The notes under the pieces are model-generated. The model saw only the letters and a list, made by a program, of their open reading frames with translations, was not told where the DNA came from and ran no database searches. From Caryophanales bacterium UBA5729 (GTDB taxonomy: Bacteria > Bacillota_I > Bacilli_A > Izemoplasmatales > Hujiaoplasmataceae): a stretch of 34,684 bases of DNA. Positions 23,288 to 30,860 of the stretch are shown in pieces. The DNA lies in NCBI GenBank assembly GCA_002419505.1, contig DIGF01000030.1, positions 1 through 34,684 on the forward strand. The letters run 5' to 3'. Every line of letters starts with the position of its first letter. The first letter of the stretch is position 1. A program made the position numbers and the translations under genes.

Positions 23288-24167
23288 AAATATTTCTTTC
23301 GTTTCCGAGATAAAAGATTGCTAAGGTATCAACTCCTGAATGGGCACCAATCACTGGACCAATATGGTTAATCAAGAATTGTTCATCCTTAAGACCTAGT
23401 TTTTCTTTAATTAAGTCTCTGACGTGCCAAGCGTCTTCTAAACAATCGCCGTGAGAAATATAAACAATATCGTTTAGATCCTTATCAAATGTATCAACCA
23501 TCCGTCCCACTAGACTGCTCAATGATTTAAATCTACCACGAGCCTTACCATAGACCTTTAATTGTCCCTCTAAATTTACATGCAGTAGAGGTTTAATGTT
23601 TAATAAATTTCCTAGAACTAAAGAACTAGCAGATAATCTGCCACCGCGTCTTAAATGCCCTAAATCACTGACAGTAAATAAATGGCAGATCTTTAATCTA
23701 ATATCATTAACATACTCAATAGTTTCTTCAAGAGTTTTTCCACTTTGTTTATATCTTGCGGCTAAAGTAACTAACAAACCTTCACCCATTGAAGCCGCTA
23801 AGGTATCAATGATGACAATTTTCCGGTCTTTAAATTCTTCACTTAAGGTTTTTTGGGCGATAAGTGCTGAATTATAACTTCCTGAAAGTGCACTTGAAAA
23901 GCTCAAGTGTAAGATATCTTTCCCCTCTTTTAAGTAGGGAGTAAATACCTCAACGAAATCATTAGGATTTAACTGCGCTGTAGAAGCGGTGTTTTGCGCT
24001 CGCAACAAATCATAAAAGGCTTTTGGTTCAATCTCGCGATTATCCAAATAATTGGCATACTCCTTTGCCCTTACGGTAACTCTCAAAGGTAATACTTCAA
24101 GTTCTAATTCTTTAGCTAAACTGTTTGGCAAATCGACACATGAATCTGTAACAATTTGAAAACTCAT
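23286..24167 (-). CDS. DegV family protein (fatty-acid binding)
   Basis: 293 residues. Binds fatty acids; in Firmicutes such FakB-like proteins hand the acyl chain to a fatty-acid kinase that feeds membrane phospholipid synthesis. Visible are IVTDSCVDLP at the N-terminus, ASTAQLNPNDF, SALSGSYNSA and the C-terminal GRFKSL and HSGVDTLAIFYLG. AGGAGG lies upstream. It stands alone, with a terminator behind it. A second, different DegV gene is at 32517-33368. Confidence 0.9.
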   Translation of the reverse strand: MSFQIVTDSCVDLPNSLAKELELEVLPLRVTVRAKEYANYLDNREIEPKAFYDLLRAQNTASTAQLNPNDFVEVFTPYLKEGKDILHLSFSSALSGSYNSALIAQKTLSEEFKDRKIVIIDTLAASMGEGLLVTLAARYKQSGKTLEETIEYVNDIRLKICHLFTVSDLGHLRRGGRLSASSLVLGNLLNIKPLLHVNLEGQLKVYGKARGRFKSLSSLVGRMVDTFDKDLNDIVYISHGDCLEDAWHVRDLIKEKLGLKDEQFLINHIGPVIGAHSGVDTLAIFYLGNERNI

Positions 24168-24270
24168 TTTAAATCCTCCTTATAAATTACTCTATAACAC
24201 ATAATACTTTAACAAATTTTTTCTAGATAGTCAATGCTATATCCAAATTGAGAAAAAAAAGGTTAATTAT

Positions 24271-24299
24271 TTGTTTATTTGGGTCAATTTTTGTATAAT
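24271..24299 (+). promoter_or_regulatory. Promoter of the flavodiiron gene
   Basis: TTGTTT (24271-24276), a 17-base spacer and TATAAT (24294-24299). Transcription should start about 13 bases before the ATG, giving a very short leader that still holds GAGAGGTG as ribosome binding site. Confidence 0.6.
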
Positions 24300-24318
24300 A
24301 TAGGAGAGGTGAAAACAG

Positions 24319-25530
24319 ATGAAATCATATAAACTAACCGAAGGAGTCTATTGGGTCGGCACGATAGATTATGACTTAAGAGTCTTTGATATAATCATGA
24401 AAACCGAATTTGGCTCTACCTATAACTCATACATTGTTAAAGGCAGTGAAAAAACTGCACTTATCGATACGGCAAAAGAACCTTTCAGCAAAGAATTCTT
24501 TGAAAGAATCTCTGACATAGTAAATATAAAAGATATCGATTATTTAATTATTAATCACGCTGAACCTGATCATTCAGGTTTAGTGAATGAAGTCTTAGAA
24601 AAAAATCCTAATATACAAATCTATGGATCAATCCCTGCTTGGATGAATCTTAAGGAAATAGTTAATCGCGACAATCTTAATTATCATAAAGTTAAAGAAG
24701 GCGAAAGATTAAGTTTAGGAGATAAAACCTTAGAATTTACCCTCCAACCTAACTTACATTGGCCTGACACGATTTTTACTTATCTTGTAGAAGATAACAT
24801 CCTCTTTACTTGCGACTTCTTTGGGGCGCATTATGCCTTCGATGGCGTAATTTCCGATAACCTAAAAAACCTAAAAGATTATGACCGCAGCTTAAAAGAA
24901 TATTTTGACGCAATCATGTCACCATTTATGAACTCAGTTAGAAAGGGTATAAAAAAGGTCAAAGAATATAATCCTAATATAATCGCCACTTCACATGGAG
25001 CGGTTTTAGTAAATGACTATATTGATAAAGCGATAAAACTTTATGATGAATGGTCAAAAGTAGAAAAAAATGATTTACCTTTAGTTGTCATTCCTTACGC
25101 TAGTGCATATAACTATACTAGAAGAATGGCTGAACTAATCAAAACCGGAATTGAAACTGAATTTGAAAATAAAGTAGTTGTTGAAACCTATGATCTAATC
25201 GAAGCTAAAGCAGATGAAGTCGTTAAAAGAATCAAACAAGCTGATGCATTCTTAATTGGTTCAGCGACGATTGTAAGAGATACACTTGAAGTTATTTGGG
25301 AAATTCTCGCAAAATTAAATTATGAAGTCTTGAAAGGGAAAATCGCCACAGCCTTCGGTTCTTACGGTTGGAGCGGTGAAGCAGTTGACAATATAATTCA
25401 AAGATTAGAACAACTTAAAATGAAACCTTTAAAGGGTTTGAAAATCAAGTTTAGACCTTCATTAAACCAAGAAGCAGAAATCATTGAATATGGTAAAAAT
25501 TTTGCTAGAGAGTTAAAAAAACTTAACTAA
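24319..25530 (+). CDS. FprA-family A-type flavoprotein (flavodiiron O2/NO reductase)
   Basis: Reduces oxygen to water and/or nitric oxide to nitrous oxide in anaerobes, using electrons from rubredoxin or another donor. The diiron ligands are all present: H80, E82, D84 and H85 (HAEPDHSG), H147 (LHWPD), D166 (CDFFG) and H226 (TSHG). The C-terminal flavodoxin domain starts near residue 255 (PLVVIPYASAYNYTRRMAE). The length of 403 is normal, with no fused rubredoxin or NADH-binding domain, so a separate reductase is needed. It has its own promoter and terminator. In context it supports an anaerobic lifestyle with exposure to oxygen. Confidence 0.92.
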   Translation: MKSYKLTEGVYWVGTIDYDLRVFDIIMKTEFGSTYNSYIVKGSEKTALIDTAKEPFSKEFFERISDIVNIKDIDYLIINHAEPDHSGLVNEVLEKNPNIQIYGSIPAWMNLKEIVNRDNLNYHKVKEGERLSLGDKTLEFTLQPNLHWPDTIFTYLVEDNILFTCDFFGAHYAFDGVISDNLKNLKDYDRSLKEYFDAIMSPFMNSVRKGIKKVKEYNPNIIATSHGAVLVNDYIDKAIKLYDEWSKVEKNDLPLVVIPYASAYNYTRRMAELIKTGIETEFENKVVVETYDLIEAKADEVVKRIKQADAFLIGSATIVRDTLEVIWEILAKLNYEVLKGKIATAFGSYGWSGEAVDNIIQRLEQLKMKPLKGLKIKFRPSLNQEAEIIEYGKNFARELKKLN

Positions 25531-25546
25531 CTTAATAAAAAGAATT

Positions 25547-25578
25547 AAAAGGATTGACTAATTATCAATCCTTTTTTG
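25547..25578. terminator. Intrinsic terminator after fprA-like gene
   Basis: AAAAGGATTGA (25547-25557) and TCAATCCTTTT (25565-25575) form an 11-base stem with a T run beyond. The A-rich left side could serve the convergent minus-strand transcript as well. Confidence 0.8.
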
Positions 25579-25596
25579 TTTATTTTATAACTTATC

Positions 25597-26322
25597 TTAT
25601 TTTGTTTTTGCTTCCAGCAAAGCTTTTTTTTCTTGACTTTGAGCAAAAATTAATTTAAAAATTGGGAAGAAAACAATGAAGCTTACTGTAGAATACATAA
25701 GCATGGTAAAAACATCGGCGACAGTTTCACCGGCGGCACCCCAACCCCAAGTGTTCATTAACAAATTATAAATCGGAACCGTATATAGTCCTCTTGCTAA
25801 GGAGGCAACGAAAGTAATAGCTATATAAGCGAAAGCGTACCAAAAAGCTGCTTTCCAAGGATTGCCATCTGATTTAAAAGTAACGTTTCTCTGAGCAAAG
25901 AAATTGATAACTTGAGCAATTAAAAGCGTTATTTGCACGGCTAAGAAGAAAGCTAATCCGCCTCCGCCTCCACTAGCTATCGTTCCTTGCTTGAAATCGA
26001 AAATAAAATAAGTTGACCCATCAAGATTTTGGCCTAAAGCCCAAATTTGAAAATTAATATTGATTAAACTAGTGGTAGCAAATATTGCCTTAAGTATAGG
26101 CATCAGCAGCAATTGTATAATAGTAACGCCAATGCTAAAAATCAAAAACATGAAAAACTTCGCGCCATTAGGATGGTCTCTTTGATAATCATTCCAAAGT
26201 TTTACCCAGATTTGAACAAAACGAGATTTTTTCATTTTATTTAAGCTTTTATAAAATTTATTTGAATCAGTTTTGCTAATTTCTTTAGATGAATTTGATT
26301 CTTTATTTTCTAAATTTAACAT
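25597..26322 (-). CDS. GtrA-like polytopic membrane protein
   Basis: 241 residues, probably a GtrA-type flippase-like protein, the family moving lipid-linked sugars across the membrane. A polar N-terminus of about 55 residues precedes four or more transmembrane helices. The signature NFFAQRNVTFKS (about residues 140-151) between helices corresponds to the GtrA loop with the NFxxxRxxxF pattern. A glycine run GGGGGL lies just before. It starts 22 bases after the stop of the GH3 gene and is probably co-transcribed with it. Assignment to GtrA is probable but not certain. Confidence 0.6.
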   Translation of the reverse strand: MLNLENKESNSSKEISKTDSNKFYKSLNKMKKSRFVQIWVKLWNDYQRDHPNGAKFFMFLIFSIGVTIIQLLLMPILKAIFATTSLININFQIWALGQNLDGSTYFIFDFKQGTIASGGGGGLAFFLAVQITLLIAQVINFFAQRNVTFKSDGNPWKAAFWYAFAYIAITFVASLARGLYTVPIYNLLMNTWGWGAAGETVADVFTMLMYSTVSFIVFFPIFKLIFAQSQEKKALLEAKTK

Positions 26323-26343
26323 TTTTTGCCTTTTTCATAAATT

Positions 26344-28779
26344 TTATATTTTTCTTTTATCTTTGCCTTCTTTAATAAATTTAATTAATCCCTTAAAAAA
26401 CTTGCCATTGAACATCATAATCATGCCATCTAACTGTCCCCAACTAATTTTTTCGCCAGACATTCTCGCAAGTCCGCGCATTGGTAAGTGCATAATTATC
26501 ATGGTCATTGTATTGGCATCTGAATGTCTTCCAAAGAAACGCATGGAATCAATTCTGAACCTAATTAACCAAGAAATAAATCTTCCCACCCAACGGCGAG
26601 AATATCGCAGTTGCTCAACTGTCGTATTATAACCAACAACGAGTCTATTTTTTTTATAAAAGTCATATCCTGACTTAGGAACTTCTTTGCCTAAGATTTT
26701 TTGGAACTCTTCAACACTCACATCTTTAATATTACCTGAAGCGTAAGAAGGTATTGTTTCCAAATCAATAGTCGGTTTAATTTTTACACCCTCAACCTCA
26801 AGGCTATCTCTTAAACAAATATCTTGAGAAGAAGTTCCCACTAAAATTTCATAAGTCAATGTTTCAACTTGCCATTTCATAGTGTCAGGGTTAAAAAATT
26901 CAAAAGCATCTTTTCCTAGTTTTACTTTAACTTCTTTAGCTTCTCCAGGTTTAAGTTCCACCTTAACAAATCCTTTTAACTCTTTATCAGGACGGTAAAC
27001 TTTAGATTTGTGAGCTCTAATATAAACTTGAGCAACTTCCTTACCGATTACTTCTCCAGTATTTTTAATTTTAAAGCTAACTTCTTTTTCATCAACACTC
27101 AAATCATAATAAGCAAACTTCGTATAAGATAAACCATAGCCAAAAGGATATCTAACTTTCACATTATTGGTGTCAAAATAGCGATAACCCACAAACAAGC
27201 CTTCTCTGTATTCGGCAGTAATTTGTTTGCCTGGAAATAGTTTTGCAGTAGAAGTATCTTCATATCTATAAGGAATGCTTTCAGATAATTTTCCGCTTGG
27301 ATTTACTTTGCCAGTAAGAATATTTAAAGCTGCTTCAGCACCAGCTTGACCACTTAAATATGTATGTAAGATTGCATCAGCTCCATCAGCGAAATCCATC
27401 TCTACTGCACTGCCGCAAGCTAGAATTACCACAAGTTTTTTATTTAAGATTGTCAATTTATTAAATAATTCCAATTGATTAGCCGGCAACTTCATATCTT
27501 TACGATCGATACCTTCAACTTCACTAAATTCATCTAATCCGATATAAAGTAAAATTGTATCAGCTTTTTTAGCTAATTTAACTGCTTTTTTTATTAAACC
27601 ATTACTCTTTTTACCATAACGTTTATAACCTGGTTCAAAACCAAGATAATTGAGATCATATTCATTAATTGCAGAAACAGTATCATCTAATCTAGTTGGA
27701 TTAACAATTGAAGAACCTGCGCCTTGATATCTTGGCTTTCTTGCAAAATCACCAATCACAACAATTTTTTCTTCACTTTTCAAAGGTAATGCATGATTTT
27801 CATTCTTTAAAAGAATTAAAGACTCTTCCGCAACTTTTTGAGCCATTAAATGATGTTTTTCAACATCGATATCTTCCACATTAGCTTTTATAGCCTTTTC
27901 TGTATCAAATACTAAAGTTAATAGCCTATCCAAGTTTTCATCTAAGACTTTTTCATCAATTAAACCGTTTTTAACAGCTGTAACTATTTCCTCATTAGTT
28001 TCGCCAGCAGTAGTTGGCATTTCTAAAGAATTACCTGCAATTAAACCCTTAACTCTATCATTCGAACCGCCCCAGTCCGTAACTACCATACCTTCATATT
28101 TCCATTCATCTCTTAAGATATCTCTCATTAAATGGATATTTTCATTAGTATGAGTGCCATTAACCATATTGTAAGAAGACATTAAACATTTTAAATTACC
28201 CTCTTTAATACCGATCTCAAAAGGACGTAAATAGATTTCTCTTAAAGTTCTCTCATCAATAATAGAATCGATAACCATTCTGCGAAACTCTTGATTATTA
28301 GCCGCAAAATGTTTTAAACAAGCGGAAATACCAGTAGATTGAATTCCTCTAATGTAAGCCGCTGACATTTTTCCAGCTAATAAAGGGTCTTCGCTAAAAT
28401 ATTCAAAATTTCTTCCGCAAAGAGGATTTCTTTTTATATTTGTTCCTGGGCCTAATAAAACATTTACCTTCATACTTAAAGCTTCTTTTCCGAGGTGAAC
28501 ACCTAATTCTTCTGCCAACTTGTCATTCCAACTGTTCGCAACTGTCACTCCAGTTGGGAAACAAGTTGCCGGAATACTAGCATTTAGTCCAAGTTGATCT
28601 GATGCTGCAGCTTGCTTTCTTAAACCGTGAGGGCCATCGGCTAAATATATGCTGGGGATATTGTATTTTTCTAAACTAGCCGTAGTCCAAAAATCTTTTC
28701 CAGACATAAATCTCGCTTTTTCTTCTAAGGTCATTTGTTTAATCAATTCTTTGTTACGCATTTTATCACTCACATTCAT
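26344..28779 (-). CDS. Glycoside hydrolase family 3 beta-glucosidase-like enzyme with C-terminal extension
   Basis: 811 residues, cytoplasmic (no signal peptide). Order: GH3 N-terminal barrel (about 20-300) with KHF (156-158) and the nucleophile D235 in GMVVTDWGG; GH3 C-terminal sandwich (about 310-540) with the DEFSEVEGIDR acid/base loop; fibronectin type III-like domain (about 570-660) with KNTGEVIGKEVAQVYI; then about 130 residues with basic and hydrophobic stretches and no known fold to me. It removes terminal beta-linked sugars; the exact sugar is unknown. The start is uncertain: ATG at 28779 has no clear ribosome binding site and ATG at 28761 (M7) only GTGAGTG. Confidence 0.88.
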   Translation of the reverse strand: MNVSDKMRNKELIKQMTLEEKARFMSGKDFWTTASLEKYNIPSIYLADGPHGLRKQAAASDQLGLNASIPATCFPTGVTVANSWNDKLAEELGVHLGKEALSMKVNVLLGPGTNIKRNPLCGRNFEYFSEDPLLAGKMSAAYIRGIQSTGISACLKHFAANNQEFRRMVIDSIIDERTLREIYLRPFEIGIKEGNLKCLMSSYNMVNGTHTNENIHLMRDILRDEWKYEGMVVTDWGGSNDRVKGLIAGNSLEMPTTAGETNEEIVTAVKNGLIDEKVLDENLDRLLTLVFDTEKAIKANVEDIDVEKHHLMAQKVAEESLILLKNENHALPLKSEEKIVVIGDFARKPRYQGAGSSIVNPTRLDDTVSAINEYDLNYLGFEPGYKRYGKKSNGLIKKAVKLAKKADTILLYIGLDEFSEVEGIDRKDMKLPANQLELFNKLTILNKKLVVILACGSAVEMDFADGADAILHTYLSGQAGAEAALNILTGKVNPSGKLSESIPYRYEDTSTAKLFPGKQITAEYREGLFVGYRYFDTNNVKVRYPFGYGLSYTKFAYYDLSVDEKEVSFKIKNTGEVIGKEVAQVYIRAHKSKVYRPDKELKGFVKVELKPGEAKEVKVKLGKDAFEFFNPDTMKWQVETLTYEILVGTSSQDICLRDSLEVEGVKIKPTIDLETIPSYASGNIKDVSVEEFQKILGKEVPKSGYDFYKKNRLVVGYNTTVEQLRYSRRWVGRFISWLIRFRIDSMRFFGRHSDANTMTMIIMHLPMRGLARMSGEKISWGQLDGMIMMFNGKFFKGLIKFIKEGKDKRKI

Positions 28780-28804
28780 TTTAAAATAGATTTTTAAATT
28801 TTAA

Positions 28805-28828
28805 AAAAGATGTCGATCGACATCTTTT
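28805..28828 (-). terminator. Terminator after def
   Basis: AAAAGATGTC (28805-28814) and GACATCTTTT (28819-28828), loop GATC, a perfect palindrome between the end of the deformylase gene and the start of the GH3 gene. Confidence 0.7.
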
Positions 28829-28833
28829 ATTAC

Positions 28834-29409
28834 TTATAAGTCCTCTTCAGTTATAAACGTTGTCGGTTCAATATCAGGTAAAGCATCCGAAATTTTATCG
28901 ATAAATAATATCCCCATTAAATGGTCGTATTCATGCTGGAACACTATTGACGGATAACCTGAAAGTTTAAGGGTAGTTTCTTTCACTTCACCAGTTTCAA
29001 GATTAACTAAATTTACACGAGCCTTAATTCTTTTTGCGCGCTTCACTAACCCAGTAGTATCCTCATCCACAGACAAACAACCCTCTCCACCAGGAAGATA
29101 AGTCATCTCTTCTGAATGAGAGATAATCTTCGGGTTTACAACTGTATATTGATGAAGTTTACTCATGCTTTCATCATAGGTTTTCATGCAAAACATCTTC
29201 AAAGATTGATTAATCTGCGGCGCAGCTAAACCAACAGAAGGTCTAAGACTATATTTTTCAACCATCTCGTGATTTTGAGAATTCTCAATATATTCCATCA
29301 TCAATCTCAAAGTATTAAGATTTTCATTGCTTAAGGGTAGTTTAACAAGAGCGGCTTTCAATCTTAAAGTAGGATGACCGTCCTGAATTATATCTATATT
29401 AGTTAACAT
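28834..29409 (-). CDS. def: Peptide deformylase
   Basis: Removes the formyl group from the N-terminal methionine of nascent proteins in the cytoplasm. The three family motifs are seen: GLAAPQI (here followed by Asn where Gly is usual), EGCLSV with the metal-ligand Cys, and HEYDH, which carries the two metal-ligand His and the catalytic Glu. 191 residues is normal for the Gram-positive type 2 form. GGTGATAAT precedes the ATG and a TATAAT is at 29430-29425 on the minus strand. Confidence 0.93.
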   Translation of the reverse strand: MLTNIDIIQDGHPTLRLKAALVKLPLSNENLNTLRLMMEYIENSQNHEMVEKYSLRPSVGLAAPQINQSLKMFCMKTYDESMSKLHQYTVVNPKIISHSEEMTYLPGGEGCLSVDEDTTGLVKRAKRIKARVNLVNLETGEVKETTLKLSGYPSIVFQHEYDHLMGILFIDKISDALPDIEPTTFITEEDL

Positions 29410-29495
29410 ATTATCACCACAGTAATTATATCACTCTAGCGAAAAAAAATAAAGAAAATTAGCCTTTTCTCTTTATGTATTATCGAATAATGTGA

Positions 29496-29501
29496 TATAA
29501 T
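29496..29501 (+). promoter_or_regulatory. Candidate -10 of the ylbG-like gene
   Basis: TATAAT is 32 bases before the ATG at 29533; the -35 (TTATGT near 29473) is poor. Confidence 0.45.
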
Positions 29502-29532
29502 TAAAAATGATATTTAATGAATGAGGTTTATC

Positions 29533-29763
29533 ATGGTAAAAAGAAAAGGAATAATTGTCTATTTTAGAAATAAAAAGATATTAAACAAAATCAAAGAACT
29601 AGGCATCAACATCACCTATGTCAACGAAGCTTTAAAATACTTGATTGGTTATATCGATGATCATCGTTATGAAGAAATCGAAAAAAACTTAAAAAATCAT
29701 CGATTAGTTAAAAAAGTTGAAGCTTCAAAGCAAGAAATGGAGAACTTAAATTTCTCAATATAA
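29533..29763 (+). CDS. ylbG: YlbG-like protein (UPF0298)
   Basis: Small soluble protein of 76 residues from the UPF0298/YlbG family found in Firmicutes; function unknown. The pattern is KRKGIIVYFRN, then GINITYVNEALKYLIGYID, then LVKKVEASKQEME at the C-terminus, close to Bacillus YlbG. The ATG at 29533 is preferred because GAGG (29523-29526) is 6 bases upstream; the ATG at 29521 overlaps it. It is followed by a strong terminator. Confidence 0.8.
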   Translation: MVKRKGIIVYFRNKKILNKIKELGINITYVNEALKYLIGYIDDHRYEEIEKNLKNHRLVKKVEASKQEMENLNFSI

Positions 29764-29770
29764 TTTATTT

Positions 29771-29812
29771 AAAGCCTGTCAATAAAAAACACTTGACAGG
29801 CTTTATTTTTTT
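29771..29812 (+). terminator. Terminator after the ylbG-like gene, overlapping the next promoter
   Basis: AAAGCCTGTCAA (29771-29782) and TTGACAGGCTTT (29793-29804) form a perfect 12-base stem followed by a T-rich run. Confidence 0.85.
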
Positions 29813-29821
29813 TGTTATAAT
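29793..29821 (+). promoter_or_regulatory. rpsP promoter, consensus sigma-A
   Basis: TTGACA (29793-29798), a 17-base spacer and TATAAT (29816-29821). The -35 is the right arm of the upstream terminator. Transcription should start near 29828. Confidence 0.85.
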
Positions 29822-29854
29822 CTCTTGCGGAAATCAAAACAGGAGGATTTTATA

Positions 29855-30124
29855 ATGGTAAAATTAAGATTACAAAGATTTGGTACAACCAAAAAACCTT
29901 TTTATCGCGTCGTAGCTGCTGATGCAAGAAAAACAAGAGATGGAAGATATTTAGAAATCGTTGGAGTATACGATCCTACTAAACAACCAGCTTTTGTCGA
30001 AATCAACGGTGAACTAGCAAAAAAATGGTTACATGCAGGTGCGCAACCAACTGATACAGTAAAGAGTTTATTCAAGAAGACTGGGATTATGAGCGAATTC
30101 TTATCTGAAAAGAATAACAAGTAG
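29855..30124 (+). CDS. rpsP: 30S ribosomal protein S16
   Basis: 89-residue S16, a component of the small subunit body. It starts MVKLRLQRFGTTKKPFYR, the standard N-terminus; the open frame further upstream (to 29825) is not used because AGGAGG is 8 bases before 29855. First gene of a transcript with khpA and a DUF523 gene. No rimM or trmD follows, unlike the typical Firmicutes arrangement. Confidence 0.96.
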   Translation: MVKLRLQRFGTTKKPFYRVVAADARKTRDGRYLEIVGVYDPTKQPAFVEINGELAKKWLHAGAQPTDTVKSLFKKTGIMSEFLSEKNNK

Positions 30125-30135
30125 AAGGTATTATA

Positions 30136-30387
30136 ATGGTTGTTAATTTTGAAAAACTAGTTTTCGACTTGGTGACGCCATTGGTTATTCATCCAGAAGA
30201 CTTGTTAGTTAAGAAGTTTTCTGAAGATGAAAATTCTATTACAATCCAAGTCCTAGTTAACCAAGAAGATCTCGGCAGAGTAATTGGTAAAGGCGGAAAA
30301 ATCGCAAACGCAATCAGAACCATTGCCTATGCTGCGGCTTCAAAACAAGGAAAAAGAGTTAAGATCGATATTGATTCGTTCGAATAA
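30136..30387 (+). CDS. khpA: KH-domain RNA-binding protein KhpA (YlqC)
   Basis: 83-residue single KH domain, with the GRVIGKGGKIANAIRTI loop that contacts RNA. In Firmicutes KhpA pairs with KhpB and influences cell division, RNA stability and ribosome function. AGAAGG precedes the ATG; it lies 11 bases after rpsP. Confidence 0.92.
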   Translation: MVVNFEKLVFDLVTPLVIHPEDLLVKKFSEDENSITIQVLVNQEDLGRVIGKGGKIANAIRTIAYAAASKQGKRVKIDIDSFE

Positions 30388-30388
30388 G

Positions 30389-30814
30389 ATGAAAGATAAT
30401 GTTATCGCTATAAGCGCTTGCCTTCTTGGTGTCAATTGTAAATACAACGGAAAAAGCAATCTCAATCCCAATGTGATTGAGTATTTGCATGGAAAAGAAG
30501 TTGTATTGGTATGTCCAGAACTTTTAGGTGGACTAACGACACCAAGAATCATCAGCGAAATTCAAGAAAACAATTCCGTTAAAAACTTAGAAAATGTCGA
30601 CGTTACTGATAATTTTATTTTAGGAGCAAAACGCACCTTAGAAATATTGCATCAGAACAATTGTAAAAACATAATTCTTAAAGATGGTTCACCATCTTGT
30701 GGATTTATGACTATCTATGACGGAAGTTTTACCGGCAAACGTATTAATGGCATGGGTATCACTGCAAGATACCTAAGAGAAAACGGAATCAATATATTAA
30801 ATTTAGAGACTTAA
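30389..30814 (+). CDS. DUF523 family protein (YbbK-like)
   Basis: About 141 residues, cysteine-containing, of unknown function. It shows SACLLGVNCKYNG at the N-terminus, CPELLGGLTTPR and the KDGSPSCG motif, which are the DUF523 signatures. The Cys pattern suggests a metal or iron-sulfur site, not shown. The ATG at 30389 lies one base after the khpA stop and has no clear ribosome binding site, so translational coupling is likely. A terminator follows. Confidence 0.85.
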   Translation: MKDNVIAISACLLGVNCKYNGKSNLNPNVIEYLHGKEVVLVCPELLGGLTTPRIISEIQENNSVKNLENVDVTDNFILGAKRTLEILHQNNCKNIILKDGSPSCGFMTIYDGSFTGKRINGMGITARYLRENGINILNLET

Positions 30815-30842
30815 AAAATCAACTAAATCGTTGATTTTTTTT
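30813..30842 (+). terminator. Terminator of the rpsP-khpA-DUF523 transcript
   Basis: AAAAAATCAAC (30813-30823) and GTTGATTTTTT (30830-30840), loop TAAATC, then more T residues. Confidence 0.85.
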
Positions 30843-30860
30843 ACTGAAAAAGAGGAAAAT

